NCBI RefSeq assembly: GCF_001649575.2
Contig: NC_051450.1
Span: 15,227,327 to 15,291,326, forward strand
Length of the DNA stretch: 64,000 nt
Origin: Kryptolebias marmoratus
Lineage: Eukaryota > Chordata > Actinopteri > Cyprinodontiformes > Rivulidae
Direction of reading: 5' to 3'
Part shown: piece by piece, positions 10,774 to 23,339 of the stretch
Position numbering within the stretch: position 1 is the stretch's first letter
Layout of the letters: every line of letters starts with the position of its first letter
Notes under the pieces: model-generated
What the model saw: only the letters and a program-made list of their open reading frames with translations
What the model was told of the DNA's origin: nothing
The model's database searches: none
Translations under genes and position numbers: made by a program

Positions 10774-12660
10774 CTGTAAATCAGCAGGCAGTTTTAGTAT
10801 ACATTTAGTTTAATTTTACAACATTTGCTCCAGTCTTTTTAAGTGAATCTAGACCAAAATATTTTTGATTTAGATGCCAAACAACATCTGTCAAAGTTCT
10901 GTGAAATACTGGACTTTAATACAACTTTCGCTGGACAGAAAGTCTTTTATTTATGTGCCCTCTGACATGATTTGTGTGTGACAACCACAGAAATCAGCTC
11001 TGAGTGCAGCACGGCATTGCTCGAGTGCCTTGGCAAGGCAGCATAGCATGAAATCCCTCAGTCTGCCAGGTGCAAGCTCCCAAATTATACTTCCCCCAAA
11101 TGTGCACCAACAGTTTTGACAGGGAGGACTGTACAGTGCTATTCTACACTCAACAGCTCTGCCGTTCCAAAAAGACAGAGCCCACATACATCACATATTC
11201 ACCCACCCTGATGTATCATTGCTTTTTGTCTATTTTTTTGTGTGTTCACCTTCTTGTTTCTCCCCTCTCATTTCTTTGATTGGCTTAATTCCACGCTCAT
11301 TAGCATGTCCCATTATCTTCTGGAATATTCAGGGTAGTGTTTCCAGTAGCTGCCACTCCAATTATAATAATATACAACACGGTTCGTGACATTCAAGTTT
11401 CTGGAAGAGCTTCAGCTTTTTGTCAAGGTCCTCAGTCACACATGAGGGCTGTAGATTTTTCAAGGGCATCTGTTCCAAGCTGGCCCAGAAGAGAGACAAC
11501 AAAGCGGAGGGGGGGCAATGGTGGTGATGGTGGTGCAGGGACGGGGGGTTCTGTGCAAGCTGGAATGATCCACCTAGAATTTGTTGAATCAAATCCTTGC
11601 ACCTGGATATAATTGTCTTGCTGCTGTGCTGGGAGTTACTGCTGCCAGAATGAGACCAAATTAGTGGCCCCAAAAATGGCGACCTGTCAAGACTCGCAGC
11701 TTCACCTGGTATCATACTTTATCGAGACGAAACCGTTTGCTTGCATTGCTGGTTAATGATCAGTTTGTTTATGGACTCGGATGTCTGCGCCCCTCTGAAT
11801 GTCTCATGAAATCGAGCTGCAGAACACCAAACCTTGCAGCTTCACAAAGTGCAGCAACTCCAAGTTGACGGTTTAAAACATACCAGAAATCCAGTGCAGA
11901 GGATTTTTATTCTATTTAAATCATGTTCTTTTGACTCACTGTAAGCACTGTTGAAAAAAGATGAATTGAGCATTAATAAGCCACCATTCAATTAGACATG
12001 ATGAATACATAAAAATGATTAAAATTACCAAAGATACCCCACAAGCTCCTCTTGCTTTCCAGATTCCAATAACTGAATAAGATCAAGGTGTTCTTCCAAA
12101 CCATTAATTTAAGCACACCAAGTCATCCCGTGTGCAAACTCACAGAAATGCACTTGCTTTGGGTCGTGTCGCAGATTGTGTGAAGGCAACAAAAATAATT
12201 TCTTCATAACTAAATTATTCAGTTTTGAAAAATTGCCAGGGATAAAGAATTGCAATCGTGGGGGGTCTGGAAAAATAACTCCTAACACTGATGAATCTTG
12301 TGCAAGATAACACCACGCCTAAGCATTTCCTTTAAAAAATATTAATGGAGCACCCTCTATTTATAATCCTGGATAAATTCCAGGTGTTTACGAGGTTTGT
12401 GTTATTCATCATCAGCTGTGACAAATTAGCCTTTTTACCTTGCTGAAGTTTATCATCTGTAAAGTTTTCACATAAAGAAAAAAAAGCTGTTTTATTACAT
12501 CTTACTGTGAACTGTGTAGAGATAATCCAGCTCTCGTTCACATAACTAAAGTCTAACACCTACACAACTTTTTAAATTGTCACTTGCTTACATAGGTTTA
12601 AACAGACAGAAGACATCATGTCTCACTTTAAAACTGACCCTTTCATAACAACTAAACATA
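10774..12660. other. Spacer with one candidate regulatory block
   Basis: Mostly AT-rich unique DNA. 11225-11335 has a TGATTGGCTTAATTCC stretch followed by CATTAGCATG and is the most enhancer-like part. An opposite-strand frame of 117 codons at 11362-11715 includes a CAC-repeat histidine run and looks like chance. Confidence 0.4.
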
Positions 12661-12664
12661 AAAT

Positions 12665-12845
12665 ATTGATACAATGTTTTTGCATGAAGATGAAAACATT
12701 TATAAAAGATCATTAGTATGAATGGATATAAAATCTTTAAGACTGCAGATGTTTTAGAATGGCAGCAATCCACTTTGGTCCTGGCCTCACTCAGACTAGC
12801 CATTTGCTCATCTGTTAGGTCATAATAAAACCCTCCCTTTTTCTT
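12665..12845. mobile_element. Fold-back transposon fragment, copy C
   Basis: GGCAGCAATCCACTTTGGTC near 12760 and the following CTCAGACTAGCCATTTGCTC match the right arm of copies B, E and F. The outer ends are missing or too diverged to place. Confidence 0.65.
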
Positions 12846-13109
12846 CAATCTGAGGTAGTACAAGTTGATTTTTATTTATTAATGAAGGATCTGTTAGTGC
12901 TCAAAATAATTGTTGGAAACGATTCTCAGCTACTGCCACATCAAATTGGAGCTCAATAAATGCTAAAATGTTGATACAGTTGTCATTCATAAAGAAGAGA
13001 CTGTTTTACATGAGGTAGAGATAAAAAATAATATTTTGTCAGGTTTTGTTACAGCTACTTCATTTGACTTCTTGCTATTTGTTGCAGCCATTCCCAGATA
13101 CATTTATTG

Positions 13110-13460
13110 CACCAGGAAAACAAGGGTTTTCATTCAGTTCCATCATTTACACTCAATAAAAGAGTTTTAGGGAAGCAATTGGTAAATTATGAGCAATCCA
13201 TCACCGTTGTTTTGCCTTTGCACCTGCATGATGAGGGACTTCCTCAGGGGATGGGGCCTGTAGACAGTGTGGCACGTAGTCTAATGGGTGAATCAGCTGG
13301 CAGGTGTGACCCAGAAGTTTCTCTGCCACCTGCCCACTGGACACTGCATAAATGCTGTAACTGTTTTATTGCTTAGCTAGACAGAGGGATCCACCTGGGC
13401 CTGGTTGAATTAAATGCTTAATGGCTCGACTCTCTTCCAGAGAACAGAATTCTTTGTTTA
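13110..13460. promoter_or_regulatory. Candidate conserved noncoding element
   Basis: Non-repetitive block of higher GC with CAGCTGGCAGGTGTGAC near 13294, containing E-box-like CAGCTG and CAGGTG cores, then TTAAATGCTTAATGG near 13411. The + strand is open for 89 codons (13107-13376) without a recognisable domain. Regulatory call is inference. Confidence 0.3.
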
Positions 13461-13829
13461 TAAGTCCAAGCTTCAATGGACCTGGATGAAGATGAAATTG
13501 CACAAAGGAAGGTGTTAATTCTGGCCTATTCGTCATCTTGTTTGTATTTCAACAGCAGGAAACATGTGTAACTTAATGGGTAAATATGGCACAAACAAAA
13601 ATTTAACACCAGTAGAAATGTCTTTTTGTAAACAAGAAAGGAGATCATAAAAAACAATAAATTGATAGTGTCACCATAAAGGGAACTAATCCATCAGATA
13701 GATAAAAAATATGATAAATTCAAAGTAAATTTAAAAAAAAGGTTCCGTTTTTCATATTGAACATTAATGCTTCTAAGAATAGTGTCTATCATTCCTTGAA
13801 GAAATACATATCACTCCCCACTATCAGGT

Positions 13830-14220
13830 TCTGTACTTTTGTTTATATTTTTGTATCCTCTTGTGGTCCAGTGTGATTTTGTTTTTTCTCTCTGTGTTCA
13901 TGTATTTTGTTGGTGTCAGTGTCTTCCCCTGTGTTGTTCAGTTCTCCCGTGCCCAGCCAACTCTCACCTTTCCCTAGCTGTCTGCTCACCAGGTGATTGT
14001 CATTTTAGTTCGTTAGTTGTCTTTTTATATTCTGTGCTTCTGTTGCAGTCTGGATGTCCTTGTGTCTACTCGTGGTCCCTGAAGTTTTTTTTTTTTTTTA
14101 CCATTTTTAGTTTTGCTGCCAAGACAGCATTTCTTTTTCTTGATAAAAGTATTTAGTTTATTCAAGCTCCTTGTGTCTGCCTGCATTGTGGGTCCAACCA
14201 CCAACCTTCAAACCATGACA
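13830..14220 (+). mobile_element. LTR-like retroelement remnant
   Basis: A T-rich stretch with a GATAAAAG poly(A)-signal-like site at 14141 leads into TGCCTGCATTGTGGGTCC and terminates in CATGACA at 14220. This order is one I associate with the R-U5 end of fish LTR elements, and a TGACA terminus recurs at 18851. The left end is not defined and no second LTR or pol is present, so a solo LTR is the best reading. A poly-T run at 14085-14099 lies inside. Confidence 0.4.
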
Positions 14221-16590
14221 GCTGCCGTTCGTGCCAGTGTTGGACTAAGATCATCTTATGTTGAGAGAAGACTTCTGTCCAACTTTAAAAATAACATCAC
14301 CACTCATACAATGTGTTAGGACTCAGAGTATGTGTTATGAATGACTCTCAGCTATTAGCACATCAAACCTTAGCTCAGAATCTGTAAATTTGGCTGTTGT
14401 AGCCAATTTTGTGTCGGCTAAGGCTGATTAGCTATACAGCCATCTTGAATTGGCTCGAAAAGTGAATCAACTGTAAATATACATCCAATGATAACTTTCT
14501 GAGAGTTTCGGTAATTCACTGCTTCATGAGACACTTTACAAACACACACTCAGAGACATGGGCAAAATCATTAACACCTATCGTTTTCCTTTTGGTGGTG
14601 GACGAAAAACAGGGAATGTTTGCAATTTGTGTTAAAATAAAAAATAAATTAGCCATTTTCAAATATCACTATAGAGTATATTTAGCCTTTTCTTAGAGAT
14701 GATCCTTAGGCTCAGCATATCTTTCCATAAGTCACTTTTGTTCTTTAATATAATGTTAACGTTAATGTTGAAGCTCAGTCAGTGTTGAGATAGCAACACA
14801 GTTAGGTGAAAACTTTGGTTTGTACAGGTTTCCACTGACACTCTGTGTTACCTATAAGTGTTACTGCTGTCAGCAGCTAATCTGTGTTAGCAAATCAAGT
14901 TAATCTGGAGACCAGGAAAGATTTATTTAATTTAGGACTTTTGGAGAAGTTATATGTTACTTGATGGCTGTAACATTTTGGGTGAAAATATTTTTACTTT
15001 TGTAGTTTCATGAAATATGCTGTAGTCATTTTTTTTGTTTGTTTGTTTTTTTTTACTAAATTTATTAACAAATGGCAAATGCAACCCGTCACCTTTGCTC
15101 TTCTTTTGTTAGAACAATAAGATGAAGCACAAAACACAAAATGTAATAACAAAAAATATCTTTTTGATATGCATAAAAACAAGATAATAAACCAACAAAA
15201 CAATATATAGGAAACAAAGATTAGAACACTTAATGAAATACAAAACAAAATGAAATAGTTACTGCACACATGATTTAAGTTTTGTTCACAAAGAAAGTCT
15301 CTTCTTTTCTGTTTTGTAATTAAAAAATATATATTTCTTTTTAGTTTTTCATTTTTGTTGCAATTTTTATATATTCTTCTCAGTTTGTTTTCCTTTTTTT
15401 GTTCTCTAGGTTTTGTGAACTACTATAGCAGAGCTCGGAGGCAAAAGCAGTTTCAAAGGCAGGGACCCACATGAACACATTGGACCTGAAACAAAGAGGC
15501 TCAGATTACAACACACACAGATGGAGTGTGACTTCATTTAATCACTAAACAAGCTCTGATAAACTCCTCCTGCCAATGCACAATCTGAGAAATCACATGA
15601 TGAATTTAATGTCTGACTTCACAACACGGTTCATTATCAAACTCAAATTAAATATCTTGTATTTACAATAATTACAGTAATTACAATTCATTACAGAGAT
15701 TACATTACTGTCATTTAGATTTCATTTTTACTTAATAGCCTCATCACACATCTCAAATTTAAACCTAAACAAAAACTTGGAAAGCTAGAGTCTTAAACTA
15801 CTAATCTTGTATTAAGCTATATTTATCAACAATTAAAATTATACATATGCATAACTATATATTAGTTCAAATTTATTATGTTTAGTTTTTTTCTTTTGTT
15901 GTTGTTGTTGTTTTGCCAATTTTACAATACTTTTTTTAAATATACAGAGAAATATTCAATTAAATTTTCATCAAATATTTGGCACCCTTTGTGCACCCAA
16001 ATTAGGCACATGATAATATTACTCAATCAATTAAGCTTTTAAACATCAGAGAAAAGAAAGAAAAGACTGATAGGAAAGATAATTGAAGTGATGGCAGCAG
16101 TTTATTTCACATTGAAAAATGCGATGTTCACTCCCTGATGAGATCAGACGGAACAACCCTGAGTTGATTTTTGAACTGAATACAAATAAAAACAGAAACA
16201 CTGAGTTTTTAATCCTGCCGTAGGTCCCAAGTGTACTCTTTGAGTGGGCCAGCCCCCCGTCTGTGGTGCATTACTTTTTACTTCTAGAGATTTAAACTGT
16301 GGCTGCAACACATAGTGTAACAGCTCCCCGGAGTGAACCAGTGATTGCACTCCAGTGCATGAGGTGATATTATGTTTAATGTGTCGGTTTAGTCCTTGAG
16401 GGGTTCCCAACATCTGGTGCGATTTTAATTCCTCCAACACTCCCACTTCTGTGTCTTTCTCTTCTCCTGAGTGTCGCTGGTGCATCACTAAGTCTGAATA
16501 GGTCAGTTATTTTTTAATGGCAGTTAAATTGAAGTACACATTTCTGGTTTTAGCGTTTTTGTTTTTTGTTTTTTTTCTTTTTGCTTTGCT
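14221..16590. other. AT-rich spacer, no gene seen
   Basis: Strongly AT-rich DNA with poly-T stretches (15030-15058), a (TTG)n run at 15897-15914 and no domain-bearing frame. The opposite-strand frame of 114 codons at 16144-16488 is unrecognised. Confidence 0.5.
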
Positions 16591-16599
16591 GAATTCGCC

Positions 16600-16960
16600 A
16601 TGTGTTCTCCGCCTCTCATAATACTCTTTTTGTTACCTGACTCCTCAGGTACCTGCAGCAGCACTCTGCAGGCCCACTCTGCAGCCATCCTTTCGTTAGC
16701 CGTCCCATGTTAGAGGCCAGCTCTCTGCTGTAAAAGACCACGCCGGAAACTGGGTTTGATTTGTTGATGTGAGTGCACTGAGGGCAAAGCGGGGGCCAAG
16801 CATTAATGGGTTCGAGACAATAGGCCATCACTAATCAGAGACCTCAAGGTTGCCATGAGGTTAATTGTAATGCAGGTGGCAGTAGGGGAGGGGGCGAATA
16901 AGAAATGTCGACCCCTTTACTGCCTTGGCGGCCATTGTGTTCTAACATTAAGCCCTGGGG
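16600..16960. promoter_or_regulatory. Strong candidate conserved noncoding element
   Basis: Unusually GC-balanced block in AT-rich surroundings. It has GCATTAATGGG (16799), GACAATAGG (16816, SOX-like core), CACTAATCAG (16829) and a CCTCA/TGAGG inverted pair at 16842-16860. It is non-repetitive and not open in any frame across its length. Function is inferred. Confidence 0.4.
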
Positions 16961-18237
16961 CTAGGATTTGGCTTTCTCTCTCACTCTTCCCCTGTGTCTT
17001 CTGTACCTTTTAATTTCTTATTATTCACTGATTCCTATTCAACCTTCATGGGTTGAGAAAACCTTTTGCCACATGTCAAAGGGAATGTTAATATTGAGCC
17101 TGTCCTGGCCATTGTGCTGCATGTTGAACTGTTGTGGGGTTACACTGGTAATTTAGCAGTGTATGTCACATTCACTGGAACCACTTGTGTTGCATCATTA
17201 TTGGTTTAAACTGACAGAAGCAGAAGACGCTTTTGTGGTCATCTCAAAACAAAAACATGGTCACCAATCAACACAAGAGAAGTAACATTTGTTGTAGATT
17301 CTGCTGTTTAATTTGACCATTACATTTGTTTAATCTGACCTTTTTTTTCCAAAGAGGATGGGTTGCATTTACCCTGTTCTCTTTTTATTAATCCAGAGAA
17401 AGAGCACATCACAACAAATGATATGACATAATGTTTTGATATACTTACTGTTAAAATAACATATTTCTTCATAATATCTCTTGCAATACAGCATGTTTGT
17501 CAAAAAGTGATAATCAGATCCTGATACTGAAAACTAATACAAGATAACATGCTCATTTGTGTTAGTAGAGATCAACAGTGCTATTTTGTTTTTTCCCATA
17601 AACATTTTTTTTTACAAAAAAAACACCTCAAACAAAAAGGTGAACAGTCTTTCCTCTCACTTGCTGCTGACCATATGTACTATGGGTCAAGTTATTTTAA
17701 CCTGAAAGTTCTTTAAAACAAAGTGTAAATTAGAAAAACTAAGTAAAAGATAAAACAATTTTAAACAGATTAAAAAACAACAGAGTAAAAGCCTTTTCTA
17801 ACTCAGCTTGTCTAAATTTAAAGATCTTCAACTTTTATTTAAAAAGAATATTTACAGTACTCATTCCACAGGTTACATACAGCAAATGCCAATTGTTTAG
17901 AGTCATGCCGTATCCCTAATGTTAACAACCAGTCTTTAAAATAAATTCCTTAAATAACATGTAATAACCAGTAAGATGGTATTAAAACAGCCTTTGTTGG
18001 GATTTCTGTTTGTTCCAGTTTAGAGCCTTGCTGCATTTTAATTTTCAATTTTTAATTTTTAACAATCGGAAAACATTCAAAAGTCTTTAAGAGCTGCTTC
18101 TAAATGTCCTGCCAAATTGTGCAGATTATGCTGTTAAACAGAAACTTAAGGCAAAACAGTTCTGTTATAAAACCACAAAGATCCCCTTTTTAGGTGTCAT
18201 GTTTGATAATGGATTTTTAAACCAGAGTTCAGAGTAC
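16961..18237. other. Spacer; possible very old retroelement debris
   Basis: AT-rich DNA. Around 17640-18130 phrases such as ATTCCACAGGTTACATACAG recall a widely dispersed fish LINE untranslated region, but the match is too weak to call. Confidence 0.35.
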
Positions 18238-18855
18238 TGACAACTGAAAAGAACCAGACAGGAAACAGTAATAAAATTCAATACTTTTATTGTGAAGGCT
18301 CTGGGAATTGACTCCAGTGATTATCTGTGAGAAGAATCGGTAGGAGAGTTTATTAGACAGGTAAGTTTTAGAGTTATCCAGGAAGTAGATTGGCGGGTTG
18401 TGTTTGTTCTTACTTGAGTGTTTTTTTTTTCTTTTTCAGGTTCCGGAGGGATCAGCAGGATTCAACCAGAGGCTATTCAGTTCTTTCTGACAGGTGAGTG
18501 ACTTCTTTTTGGGTGAGCAGTGGGAGAGCGGACAAGCTGGGATGTGGCAAGCTGAGTGACTTCTCCTCCTCTGAGTCAGGAGGAATGTTCAGCAAGAGCA
18601 GATCTTTGCAGAATATCCAGCATGAGAGTTTCCAGGAGCAGACAGTTTTCACTTGGAAAATCTTACAGGAGTAAAATACAAGAGTGGAAGCAGAACGGGT
18701 CACCATGTGACAATCAACAGTCCCACAAAGAATAGTGGTTTCACTCAGCCTTAAGTAGAGGGAGTCCCAGCTGAGTTAGGAAATGTCCGGTCCAGCTCAT
18801 CCTGTATTTGAATGTTTAGTGTAGAAAAACTGCAGAAACATCTAGAATCCTGACA
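18238..18855 (-). mobile_element. LTR-like element in antisense orientation
   Basis: On the minus strand the block starts TGTCAGGATTCTAGATG (from 18855) and ends CTTTTCAGTTGTCA (to 18238). An AATAAAA poly(A)-signal-like site lies about 55 bp before that end. The termini TGTCA/TGACA are inverted. Length, termini and late AATAAA suit a solo LTR. I find no clear target-site duplication, so boundaries may be off by some bases, and another class of element is possible. Confidence 0.45.
18361..18493 (+). other. Short intron plus microexon-like splice signals inside the LTR-like element
   Basis: CAG|GTAAGT at 18361 is a consensus donor. A long T-rich tract ends in CAG at 18439, a strong acceptor 79 bp downstream, a typical short fish intron length. 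The 54-bp segment 18440-18493 then ends CAG|GTGAGTG, another strong donor. Joined across the 79-bp intron all frames contain stops, so any transcript would be noncoding or untranslated. These sites lie antisense to the presumed LTR and may be coincidental. Confidence 0.2.
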
Positions 18856-20080
18856 TTAAGCCATTTCTTGACATTTATAAATGATTCAGCCAACAATGTG
18901 AGCTAACACAAATGAAGCCAGCATCACAAACCATGGAAGATATGGCATAGAACTTTAATAGCACAATGTATACTATTAAACGTGTGTCAAACATTTCTCA
19001 TTCTAAAGCTGATCCTGCTGATGACACAAACCATCAGTCATTACCATATCACACCCAAGACCCTCAAAACCAGCTTACCTCTACGCACATCAACCAATTT
19101 GACTCTGTGACTACCTCACCTGGTGGTTCAGAAGATAACAGTGGCTGGTTGCTTTAACCCTCCCATGACCCCTCAGCTCTTACATAAATCAGAAGGCATC
19201 TCAGGCCAGGCTTGAAAGGCTTTTGTGAAAGTGACTTTAGATCAAGGTAGAGTTCAATTAAATCTTTGGTTAATCATCAAAATGAAGTGAAATCTAACTG
19301 CTGAAACAAAAATGCAATTATTACAAAAGCAAAAATGAAGAGGAAGAGATATTGACTTCTTACTTAAGTGCTGAAAATTCAGTGAGTTGAAGTTGGGTAG
19401 AAATAAAAATCCAACAAATCCAAGTCTTATATAGGCTGTCCTAAAAAAAGTTGGATTTTTTAGAATTTTTAGATAGTTTTCTTTTTGGTTTTTGGAGTTT
19501 TTAGTTACTTGTGATTTTCAACATTCAAATACGCCCAAGCACAAAAGTAGATAAATGACATCGTATCATCTTAAGTCCTCAAAACATGGAGCATCCAGCT
19601 ATGGCAAACTAATATGCAGGACAAAAAATGTTATTTCCACTGCCCATAATTCAGGTACCAATTACACTTCCTATACACCCAATACAACCAAAAGAGCAAA
19701 AGTAATTAGCATAACATAAGTGCAACATCCTGGCTGCCATAGTATTTGATTACATGATTACAATCAAACATCAGAATTCTTTATAGATGTGTAATTGGTT
19801 AATTACCTCAAGTATCAATAATTACTTTGTGTTTGATCTGTGTCACAAATTGGAGATCTGATGTGTTGTTACAGTAATTAATCATTCACAATAATCTTTA
19901 TTTAATTTTGATGTAATCTCTTTAAAGATTTCCTCTTTTATACATCAGTCATCTTACATCAGTGTATCATATATTTGTCTGCCTGTCACAGCAGCTTACA
20001 TCTCCAGCGTTGAGAGATCATAGTGACTTGTTCAGTGGTAAGCTCTTGCCGATTCTTCACCTTTGTGTTTGAGGAGAGAA
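18856..20080. other. AT-rich spacer, no gene seen
   Basis: Unique AT-rich DNA with TAATTA-rich patches (19660-19880). No repeat family or convincing frame. Confidence 0.5.
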
Positions 20081-20112
20081 NNNNNNNNNGGGGGGGGGGG
20101 GGGGGGGGGGGG
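20081..20112. repeat. Assembly gap followed by 23-nt poly-G
   Basis: Nine N (20081-20089) directly precede 23 uninterrupted G residues. The gap probably reflects sequencing failure in an even longer G tract; its true length is unknown. Confidence 0.95.
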
Positions 20113-20129
20113 TTGAAGTGAACTGGAGG

Positions 20130-20320
20130 GAAGAGAGGGAGGAAGATTGCCTTGAAAGACAAACATCTCAGTGTCTGCCAACCTGCAAATGGCCCTTGTG
20201 TTTATTCAGCTGAGAATTGGACGGCAGCCAACACATCAGACTCTATCTACAGCATATGTGAGGGCAGTGCATTGAAGTTTGCATTTGATACATGACAAAT
20301 GAGATGGTATTGCACAGCAG
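20130..20320. promoter_or_regulatory. Candidate conserved noncoding element
   Basis: Mixed-composition, non-repetitive block after the poly-G, with GACAAACATCTCAGTG and TTTGCATTTGATACATGAC phrases. Inferred regulatory. Confidence 0.3.
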
Positions 20321-20959
20321 GGGTGCTGGTACGGCAGAACTGGATGAGGTACGGGCGGCAGAGCCGGGACTAAGAGGAGGATTGGTGGTTCCGTGTTTCT
20401 GCCAAGAGCTTTCTTTGTCAAACCATTGTGTTTGGGGAATTGTGTTTGCTCATATTTGTCAAAAAGAAATGTGTCAGAAAATACGCAACACAGATAGACA
20501 ATACACAATAACATGATACAGATACACGATACTAAATAGACATTTTAATATTTGATTAATAACTGCACAAAATTGGAATAATTTATCCACTTTATTTTAT
20601 CTCAAATGTCATAGTTTTACGGCTCCAATTGACCAAAGCTTTAATCACAACACAGGTAAGCTATAATCACCTGTATGTGTCGCAAATGCTAATCATCCAT
20701 ACAGGAGCTACCTCGTCTTTAGAAAGCTTTTACATCTTGCATGCAAAAATATGCATTTCAGCTTTATTTTTAATCCAAGACTTTCAAACTTGCACCATCC
20801 AAACAGTATTAACCTGGTGATTATACAGTGCACTGGTTTTAAAAACTTACACATATTACGTTACAGCTTTCATCTTTCACCCACTTTATGTGACCAAGAC
20901 CTTGGTCTGACAAAAGCAGATAAAAGTGGCATTATTCCAAGTAAGGGCTGATTTTTTAC

Positions 20960-21410
20960 CACATTCATCCGGATATGTGACATTGAGAGGGACAAGCAGA
21001 ACCAGCGGGGCGATTAAGGCCCTATTATCACCTGTGCCTCCAAGACATCCGTGACTTCGCCACATATCCACATGGGCAGGAAATCTGTCGAGCTGCAGAC
21101 TAGCAGTGACTTTGAAATCAACTTCTTATGATGAGATGCAGGGTAAAGCACTTTGAAAAGCAAGATGGTGCTTACCTGAGTAGATCATCTGTTGTCACCG
21201 CGCGTCTTTTGGGGTGGGTGGGGGGAGCTGGTCGATCGCCTCCGTCAAAGTGTTTAGGAGGTGTACGCATCAAGCGGAACACTCTTTCATCTTGCTTAAG
21301 GAGGAGTGTGGCATTTATGCCTCCAGCTAAGCTCTGCGCTGACACCTCTGTACTGATCGGTTGGCCTTAACTGGGGGTTGATCAGCAGCTCTCACATTCA
21401 ATCAGAGTGG
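20960..21410. promoter_or_regulatory. GC-raised block, candidate regulatory element
   Basis: Raised GC with CpGs (CACCGCGCGTC near 21198, GGTCGATCGCC near 21231) in a CpG-poor region. The + strand is open for 80 codons at 21128-21370 with no recognisable motif. Could be an enhancer or an unrecognised exon. Confidence 0.25.
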
Positions 21411-22157
21411 AACCTTGTGTCAGCGTCAAAGCAGGTTTTTAATCCCAAACCGTTTACCACAACTTCACATCTTAGCAGTGTTCTGTCTCACTCAAAAAAA
21501 CATCACAAATAACCTTTAGATTATACTATATTTCATATTTTCGTCATGCTTTAAGACCTAATCGCTGTCAAGAATCTGTTAAGGAAACCTCATTATTTGT
21601 CACTTGCGACGGTCTTGTCTTTAAACCAACATTATGTCCTCATCTCTCATTTGAGATCTAGCGCCTAATGGGAGGTGTAGGCTGTCTTTAAGTGAGAGTG
21701 TGAAATCCTTTTAGGCTCACTGATGGAAAACGTGTCTAAATTCCCAACTTGACATCCAAGTTTCTGGCACCTATGTTACTGTGGGATCCAGTATGTTTGG
21801 GTAACCAGCTTCAAGTAGCTGCTGCACACAAGGATGCATTTAAGTTGGATGAAAAAAAGACATGCAAAACTTCCCCTTGTAGCACTAATTATAGTGTTAG
21901 ATACATGAATTGTGTGGTAACATATAATTATATCCCAATGATACATGTAAATTTAACTTGATTATACCATTGGATCAAATTATTTAAAAGGCCCTGTGAG
22001 GGGAAGGAAAAGCTTTGTACCATAGGAGTCACTAGACCCTTTTTACTGATCAGCTGAACCAAAGTGAAATGTTCTATTTGTTTTAATAGAAAGGTACATA
22101 ATAATAATTTAATAGGCAGTACATAATAATACTATTAATGAGGAAAGAACTCACAAC
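21411..22157. other. Spacer, no gene seen
   Basis: Unique AT-rich DNA leading into the AT dinucleotide tract. Confidence 0.5.
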
Positions 22158-22188
22158 ATTATATATATATACATACATATATTATATA

Positions 22189-22241
<53 letters not shown>
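22158..22241. repeat. (AT)n microsatellite
   Basis: About 84 bp of AT dinucleotides with a few interruptions near the left end; prone to cruciform formation. Confidence 0.97.
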
Positions 22242-22244
<3 letters not shown>

Positions 22245-22342
22245 TAAAAAAGCTGAATAGTTTGTCCAGCCTTGTGCACCTTGTAGATGTGGCACCAAAC
22301 AAAGAAAAAAAGAGCAAGGAAAAAGGTGACATTAAAAAATGA

Positions 22343-22390
22343 CAAAAAGCCTACCTCTCTGAGTTTTAACTCAGAGAGGTAGGCTTTTTG
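22343..22390. repeat. Perfect 23+23 bp palindrome with a 2-bp spacer
   Basis: CAAAAAGCCTACCTCTCTGA begins the left arm (22343-22365) and the right arm (22368-22390) is its exact reverse complement, with TT between. Every one of the 23 pairs is canonical; pairing stops at 22342/22391. It cannot be chance. An RNA hairpin would have a loop of only about 4 nt, too small for a microRNA precursor. A recent template-switch event or tiny fold-back element is likelier. Confidence 0.95.
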
Positions 22391-23330
22391 CATATGCATC
22401 GTATCCCTTTTACATCAAAAACACATGTTTGTTGTATATGTGAACATTGTTTAGTAAAGATTATTTTATCTAGCCTTCAGTTGAAGCTTCAGCTTCACGG
22501 CAAAGTAAGAAGAGAAGGCTTAGCAAGAAAATTCAAAGTAACATATGGCATTGCACATTTCATAAATGTAACAGGCCCTTGCAACAAAAAGATGTGATTT
22601 GAATAACAGGGGGGCTCTGCCCCTGTTGAGCTTTATCCTCAGCAACTCCCCTGTTCCTGCTTACTCTCTGCAAACTAACCAACTGGGATGGTTAAACGTC
22701 ACAACGTGATTTCTGTTTTTACATTTACTTTACATATGATTACTTACTTATGTTATTACATTTTTTTTCCTCATGTTTACAATCACAATCAAGCTACATT
22801 ACAGGGTTAGATGTAATCCTGAAGTGATATGAATACAGCTCACAGTTAATGTTATTCATGAGGTGCAGCATGCCCTGGTGCTCTGTCTGTAGCTTGTACC
22901 TATTGTTAAGCTTTTCAATCTTCCCCTGAGGTATAGAGGCTAGTGGCAGCATTTATAGAAATGACATAATCTGTGCATGATATGTAGAAGACATTGTTGA
23001 GACATTAAACACTGTAGGTTTTTAATATTTTAACAAATTCAAAAAATAATAAAATCTAATTTTACTTAGGATTTGCATGTCTTTTCATGGTGATTTCTGC
23101 AAAGGTATTTTTTATATACATTTTTGAGGTATAACAATCTTTTTTAAAAACATCTAAACATATAAAGACCCTTTCTAAAGACCATGAGAAGATTGCCTGC
23201 ACAGTAGCATAAGACAATAACCTCCTTAAATACAAGGGTAAGTCTCTGCTCCAACAGCATTAGGTTAAAAAAAGCCCAGTGTAATTAGTCTTGCACTATA
23301 AATCAAGTTGTGAATTTATTTCACCATGCC
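22391..23330. other. AT-rich spacer
   Basis: No gene seen. A short CAGGGG...CCCCTG inverted repeat occurs at 22607-22625; otherwise unique AT-rich sequence. Confidence 0.5.
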
Positions 23331-23339
23331 CTAATTGAA

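Noticed and set aside
22343..22390. microRNA precursor
   Set aside because: The palindrome is perfect and its loop would be about 4 nt; animal precursors have larger loops and mismatched stems.
22151..22399. 82-codon minus frame with an Ile-Tyr repeat
   Set aside because: It is simply the (AT)n microsatellite translated.
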